Shown here in pieces: positions 60,404 to 64,000 of a stretch of DNA of 64,000 nt (within the stretch, counting starts at the first letter, position 1; each line of letters begins with the position of its first letter). The stretch is from Mycolicibacterium aurum (GTDB lineage Bacteria > Actinomycetota > Actinomycetes > Mycobacteriales > Mycobacteriaceae). The notes beneath the pieces were generated by a model. The model had not been told where the DNA came from, did no database searches, and saw only the letters and a program-made list of their open reading frames with translations. Where the stretch lies: contig NZ_LR134356.1 in the NCBI RefSeq assembly GCF_900637195.1, positions 4,588,001-4,652,000 on the forward strand, written 5' to 3'. Position numbers and translations under genes: made by a program.

Positions 60404-61867
60404 CTAGAGCGTCAGTCCCGGGTACAGCGGATTGGCGTCGAGCAGCTCAGCCGCCGCGGCGTGAACCCGCTCGGCGGTCCCTTCGGCAAGTGTGTACTTG
60501 GCCTTCGACGGCCCGTTCGGACCCGCCGCAGGCTGGGTGTTCTTGAGCACCTCGACGACCAGCTCGGCGACCCGGTCGAAATCGTCGGCGCCGAATCCCC
60601 GGGACGTCAGCGCCGGGGAACCGAACCGGATGCCGCTGGTGTACCAGGCGCCGTTGGGGTCGGCCGGGATCGCGTTGCGATTGGTGACGATCCCGGAATC
60701 CAGCAGCGCCGATTCGGCCTGACGGCCGGTGAGCCCGAACGAGGTCACGTCGAGCAGCACCAGGTGGTTGTCGGTGCCGCCGGTGACCAGTCCGGCGTCG
60801 CGCTTGACGAAACCGTCGGCCAGGGACTGGGCGTTGTCGGCGACCGCCTGCGCGTACTCGCGGAACGAGGGCTGCCGCGCCTCGGCGAGCGCGACGGCCT
60901 TCGCGGCCATCACGTGCGACAGCGGACCGCCGAGCACCATCGGGCAGCCCTTGTCGACCGCCGGCGCGTATTCCTCGGTGGCCAGGATCAGGCCGCCGCG
61001 GGGGCCGCGCAGTGACTTGTGCGTCGTCGTGGTGGTGATGTGCGCGTGCGGCACGGGGTCCTCGTCGCCGGTGAAGACCTTGCCGGCCACCAGGCCGGCG
61101 AAGTGCGCCATGTCGACCATGAACGTGGCGCCCACCTCGTCGGCGATCTCGCGCATCTTGGCGAAGTTCACCCGGCGCGGATACGCCGAGTACCCGGCCA
61201 CCAGGATCAGCGGCTTGAACTCGCGTACCGCGGCCGCGACGGCGTCGTAGTCGATGAACCCGGTTTCCGGATTCGTCCCGTACTGACGCTGGTGGAACAT
61301 CTTGCCGGAGATGTTCGGGCGGAAGCCGTGGGTGAGGTGGCCGCCGGCGTCCAGCGACATGCCCATCAACCGCTGGTTGCCGAGCTTGGCGCGCAGACCT
61401 TCCCAGTCGGCCTCGGAGAGGTCGTTGATGTGCTTGGCGCCCAGTTCGGCCAGGCCGGGAGCCTCGACGCGGGTGGCCAGGATGGCCCAGTAGGCCACCA
61501 GGTTCGCGTCGATCCCGGAGTGCGGCTGGACGTAGGCGTAGGGCGCGCCGAACAGCTCGCGGGCGTGCTCGGCGGCCAGCGCCTCGACGGTGTCGACGTT
61601 CTGGCAGGCGGCGTAGAAGCGGTGCCCGACGGTGCCCTCGGCGTACTTGTCGGAGAACCAGGTGCCCATCGTCAGCAGGACGGCCGGCGACGCGTAGTTC
61701 TCGCTGGCGATCAGCTTGAGCGAATCCCGTTGATCGGCAAGCTCTTTGCGCGTGGCATCGGCGATGCGCGGCTCGACGGACTCGATCACCGCCAGTGCGG
61801 CACGGTAGGCCTCGCTCGCGGTGGCGGCGTAGGCGGCTCCCAGACCCGGTGTGGACTCTGCAGTCAT
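60404..61867 (-). CDS. glyA: Serine hydroxymethyltransferase, long-type
   Basis: A 487-aa fold-type I PLP enzyme interconverting serine and glycine with tetrahydrofolate. The cofactor Lys lies in TTTTTHKSLRGPRGG, and RDSLKLIASENYASP and PHSGIDANLVAYWAIL are conserved. Compared with standard SHMTs (about 420-430 aa, including M. tuberculosis GlyA1 at the same locus), it carries an extra segment of about 45 residues before GGHLTHG (EAPGLAELGAKHINDLSEAD) and a longer N-terminus. The ATG at 61867 is preferred over an upstream in-frame ATG at 61909. Confidence 0.94.
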   Translation of the reverse strand: MTAESTPGLGAAYAATASEAYRAALAVIESVEPRIADATRKELADQRDSLKLIASENYASPAVLLTMGTWFSDKYAEGTVGHRFYAACQNVDTVEALAAEHARELFGAPYAYVQPHSGIDANLVAYWAILATRVEAPGLAELGAKHINDLSEADWEGLRAKLGNQRLMGMSLDAGGHLTHGFRPNISGKMFHQRQYGTNPETGFIDYDAVAAAVREFKPLILVAGYSAYPRRVNFAKMREIADEVGATFMVDMAHFAGLVAGKVFTGDEDPVPHAHITTTTTHKSLRGPRGGLILATEEYAPAVDKGCPMVLGGPLSHVMAAKAVALAEARQPSFREYAQAVADNAQSLADGFVKRDAGLVTGGTDNHLVLLDVTSFGLTGRQAESALLDSGIVTNRNAIPADPNGAWYTSGIRFGSPALTSRGFGADDFDRVAELVVEVLKNTQPAAGPNGPSKAKYTLAEGTAERVHAAAAELLDANPLYPGLTL

Positions 61868-61901
61868 AGCAGCGAGCCTAGTCGGGCGACGCCACGCCCA
61901 C

Positions 61902-61950
61902 TTCTGCACCTCGGTCGTTCCGGCCGTCCGGGCACGACCGTGGTGCAGAA
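61902..61950 (-). terminator. 17-bp stem hairpin between DUF885 gene and glyA
   Basis: TTCTGCACCTCGGTCGT (61902-61918) pairs with ACGACCGTGGTGCAGAA (61934-61950) with one mismatch around 15 bases. It starts 11 bases after the DUF885 stop. No T tract is present. It is a probable terminator that isolates glyA from readthrough. Confidence 0.6.
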
Positions 61951-61961
61951 ATCGGCGCCAG

Positions 61962-63179
61962 TTACGCGGCTCGCAGCGACGACGGGATCAGCGGTTCGTC
62001 GAGCAAGGTGCCGAAGCGCTGGGTCAGCGTGACGCCGTCCGGCCTGGCGTCCAACCAGCCGCGCAGCAGGCGGTACCCCTCGACGTAGGTGCTGGTGTAG
62101 GCGCGCCACAGCGGCGACGACAGGAAGCGCAGCATCTGGCGGGCACGGTCGTCGTCGACCAGCAGCCAGCGCTTGAGGAAGGCGACGACGTCGTCGACGT
62201 CGCGGTGTTCGTCGTGCAGCATCAGCGCCGCGTCCTGGCGGACATCGGCCAACGCCGCCGTCGCCTCGGAGATGGTCTCGGCCCGTGCGCCGTCGAACCG
62301 CAGACCGAGATCGGCGTAGATGTCGGATGCCCAACTCCCCCACGCCGGTCCGACCGCGGCGTAGAGCGCGAGGTCGGCCAGCCCCTCCGCCATCAGGCAC
62401 TGCGGGGTGTTGACCAGAAAGATCGTCTGCTCCGCCTGGCCCTTGCCCTCGACGAGACCGGCTTCCTTACGGCAGTGCTCGGTGTGATGGCCCGGATAGG
62501 ACTCGTGGGCCACCAACCGGGGCAGGTTCGACATCTGCTGCTTGAGGTCGGCGTTGACCGCGACGGTCGACTGGTAGTCACCCTTGTAGTAGTTGAACCC
62601 CGACCACGGTTTGTCGGTCACCACCTCGTAGGTGATGGTCTCGCGGGCAGGGAGCGGGAAAGTGGCCCGGACGCGATCACGCAACTCGCTGGAGAAGGCG
62701 TGGATTGCCTCCTCCAGGCGGGCCGGTGGGATCTCCTCGGCCGCCCGGTGCGCCTGGATCCGCTCGGCGAGCGGGCCGGTGCCCCCGAGCGCGTCGTCCA
62801 GCTTGATGTGCGCCTCGCGGTAGCGCTCGGGGTCGCCCTTGGCGATCCGGACGTCGAAGTACGCCTCGACCTCGTCGACGAAGCCGACCTCCTGGCCGGC
62901 GAACTTCCGTCCGGCGCAGGCCAGCGCCCGCAGATGCGAGCCCACGAACGCGGCACGCGCGTCGTCCAGGCCGGCAGGCAGCTCACTGCGCAGCCGCTCG
63001 GCCTGCCGCACCAGATCCGCGGGGTCCGGGCGCGGCTCCGCCTCCACTGCGCGCCGCAGCGCGGGGTCGCCGGTGAACGAGTCGACGTAGCCTTCCTCGA
63101 GCTTGTCGAAGCGCAGTCCGAGCAACAGGTATTCACGGATCAGGGTGCTCGACGCCCCGGAATCGATACCTAAGTCCAT
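61962..63179 (-). CDS. DUF885 family protein (putative metallohydrolase)
   Basis: A 405-aa protein of the DUF885 family with the conserved zinc-type motif HESYPGHHTEH near residue 210 and a later ECLADLA-like segment (AEGLADLALYAAVGPAW) supplying a Glu. The all-helical layout resembles M32-like carboxypeptidases, but activity is rarely shown. I start at the ATG 63179, avoiding overlap with coaA; an ATG 11 codons upstream would overlap it. Absent between Rv1092c and Rv1093 in M. tuberculosis, as far as I recall. Confidence 0.85.
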   Translation of the reverse strand: MDLGIDSGASSTLIREYLLLGLRFDKLEEGYVDSFTGDPALRRAVEAEPRPDPADLVRQAERLRSELPAGLDDARAAFVGSHLRALACAGRKFAGQEVGFVDEVEAYFDVRIAKGDPERYREAHIKLDDALGGTGPLAERIQAHRAAEEIPPARLEEAIHAFSSELRDRVRATFPLPARETITYEVVTDKPWSGFNYYKGDYQSTVAVNADLKQQMSNLPRLVAHESYPGHHTEHCRKEAGLVEGKGQAEQTIFLVNTPQCLMAEGLADLALYAAVGPAWGSWASDIYADLGLRFDGARAETISEATAALADVRQDAALMLHDEHRDVDDVVAFLKRWLLVDDDRARQMLRFLSSPLWRAYTSTYVEGYRLLRGWLDARPDGVTLTQRFGTLLDEPLIPSSLRAA

Positions 63180-63210
63180 GTCCTCATACGCTAGCTGCAA
63201 CACTGGGCTC

Positions 63211-64000
63211 ATGGCGCGGCTGAGCGAACCCAGCCCCTACGTGGAGTTCGACCGGGCGCAATGGCGTGCGCTTCGCATGTCGACGCCGCTGAAGCTGACC
63301 GAGGACGAACTGGTGCGGCTGCGGGGCCTCGGCGAGAAGATCGACCTGCTCGAGGTCGAAGAGGTCTATCTCCCCCTTGCCCGGCTCATCCACCTCCAGG
63401 TGGCGGCCAGGCAGGCGCTGTTCGCGACGACGTCGAACTTCCTCGGTGAGCCGCAACAGAATCCGGACCGCCCGGTGCCCTTCGTCATCGGCGTCGCGGG
63501 CAGCGTTGCGGTGGGCAAGTCGACCACCGCCCGCGTGCTGCAGGCGCTGCTGGCGCGCTGGGAACACCACCCCCGCGTCGATCTCGTCACCACCGACGGC
63601 TTCCTCTACCCGAACGCCGAATTGAATCGCCGAAACCTTATGCACCGCAAAGGTTTTCCGGAGAGCTACGACCGTCGAGGCCTGATGCGCTTCGTCACCG
63701 CCGTGAAGTCGGGCGCCGACGCGGCATGTGCGCCGGTGTACTCACACCTGCTCTACGACATCGTGCCCGGCGAGAAGCAGGTCATCAAGCATCCGGACAT
63801 CCTCATTCTCGAGGGGCTCAACGTCCTGCAGACAGGCCCCGCCCTGATGGTGTCCGACCTGTTCGACTTCTCGGTCTACGTCGACGCGCGCATCGAGGAC
63901 ATCGAGGGCTGGTACGTCTCGCGGTTCCTGTCGATGCGGGCCGGCGCATTCGCCGACCCGGCCTCGCACTTCCATCACTACTCCACGCTGACCGACGAGC
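63211..64000 (+). CDS. coaA: Pantothenate kinase type I (3' end beyond window)
   Basis: The first 263 residues of CoaA are visible; M. tuberculosis CoaA (Rv1092c) has 312. The P-loop GVAGSVAVGKST, DLVTTDGFLYPN and ILEGLNVLQTG mark a type I kinase, which phosphorylates pantothenate with ATP as the first step of coenzyme A synthesis. It starts MARLSEPSPYVEFDR at an ATG 31 bp from the divergent DUF885 start. The gene is cut by the window end. Confidence 0.95.
   Translation, partial: MARLSEPSPYVEFDRAQWRALRMSTPLKLTEDELVRLRGLGEKIDLLEVEEVYLPLARLIHLQVAARQALFATTSNFLGEPQQNPDRPVPFVIGVAGSVAVGKSTTARVLQALLARWEHHPRVDLVTTDGFLYPNAELNRRNLMHRKGFPESYDRRGLMRFVTAVKSGADAACAPVYSHLLYDIVPGEKQVIKHPDILILEGLNVLQTGPALMVSDLFDFSVYVDARIEDIEGWYVSRFLSMRAGAFADPASHFHHYSTLTDE

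Noticed and set aside
1..64000. tRNA, rRNA, CRISPR arrays or phage genes
   Set aside because: No cloverleaf, rRNA segment, regularly spaced repeats, integrase or structural phage genes were found in reading through the gaps.

Overview
The window is chromosomal DNA from a high-GC actinobacterium, almost certainly a fast-growing environmental Mycobacterium (Mycolicibacterium). The evidence is a complete yrbE/mce operon, a DUF222/HNH '13E12'-type gene behind a textbook mycobacterial LexA box, and matches to the mycobacterial KstR operator. The right half also keeps the gene order of the M. tuberculosis Rv1092c-Rv1112 block, in reverse orientation. I recognise no tRNA, rRNA, CRISPR array, insertion sequence, integrase or origin. 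No gap between genes exceeds about 180 bp.

Left part (1-20 kb). A GntR/FCD regulator is followed by a DUF3556 membrane protein with a KstR-type operator directly before its start, then DoxX and a lipoprotein gene. A carotenoid oxygenase diverges from a TetR gene across two matching palindromes. A ten-gene leftward operon runs yrbEA-yrbEB-mceABCDEF-mas-mas, mostly coupled by 4-bp start/stop overlaps, and a WS/DGAT-like acyltransferase lies 22 bp after it. A VOC protein and another TetR gene lie upstream.

Middle (20-33.5 kb). This is accessory DNA: an alpha/beta hydrolase, a 979-aa fusion (APH-like kinase, degenerate M23-like barrel, class III aminotransferase), the LexA-controlled DUF222/HNH gene, a membrane-anchored class III cyclase, and a 55-aa membrane peptide diverging by 21 bp from a possible circularly permuted NlpC/P60 protein. 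It continues with small unknown proteins, an F420-type nitroreductase, a DUF4344 zinc lipoprotein, a P450/TetR pair and a methyltransferase.

Right part (33.5-64 kb). The order ychF, DUF6542, ispH, lipid-droplet protein, xseA, xseB, 3-beta-HSD, then AI-2E transporter, DUF4245, glpX, fumC, deacetylase, phoH2, desA2, glyA, coaA matches the M. tuberculosis locus. The main additions are a penicillin-binding lipoprotein beside ispH, a DUF885 gene beside coaA, and about 9.5 kb between 3-beta-HSD and the AI-2E transporter, where M. tuberculosis carries mazEF3. That insert holds a hydrolase, a sulfatase-HAD-FGE operon, a GGDEF/EAL protein, small enzymes and two SDRs behind a perfect KstR palindrome. 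KstR-type sites before DUF3556, 3-beta-HSD and the SDR pair suggest that steroid catabolism runs through this stretch.
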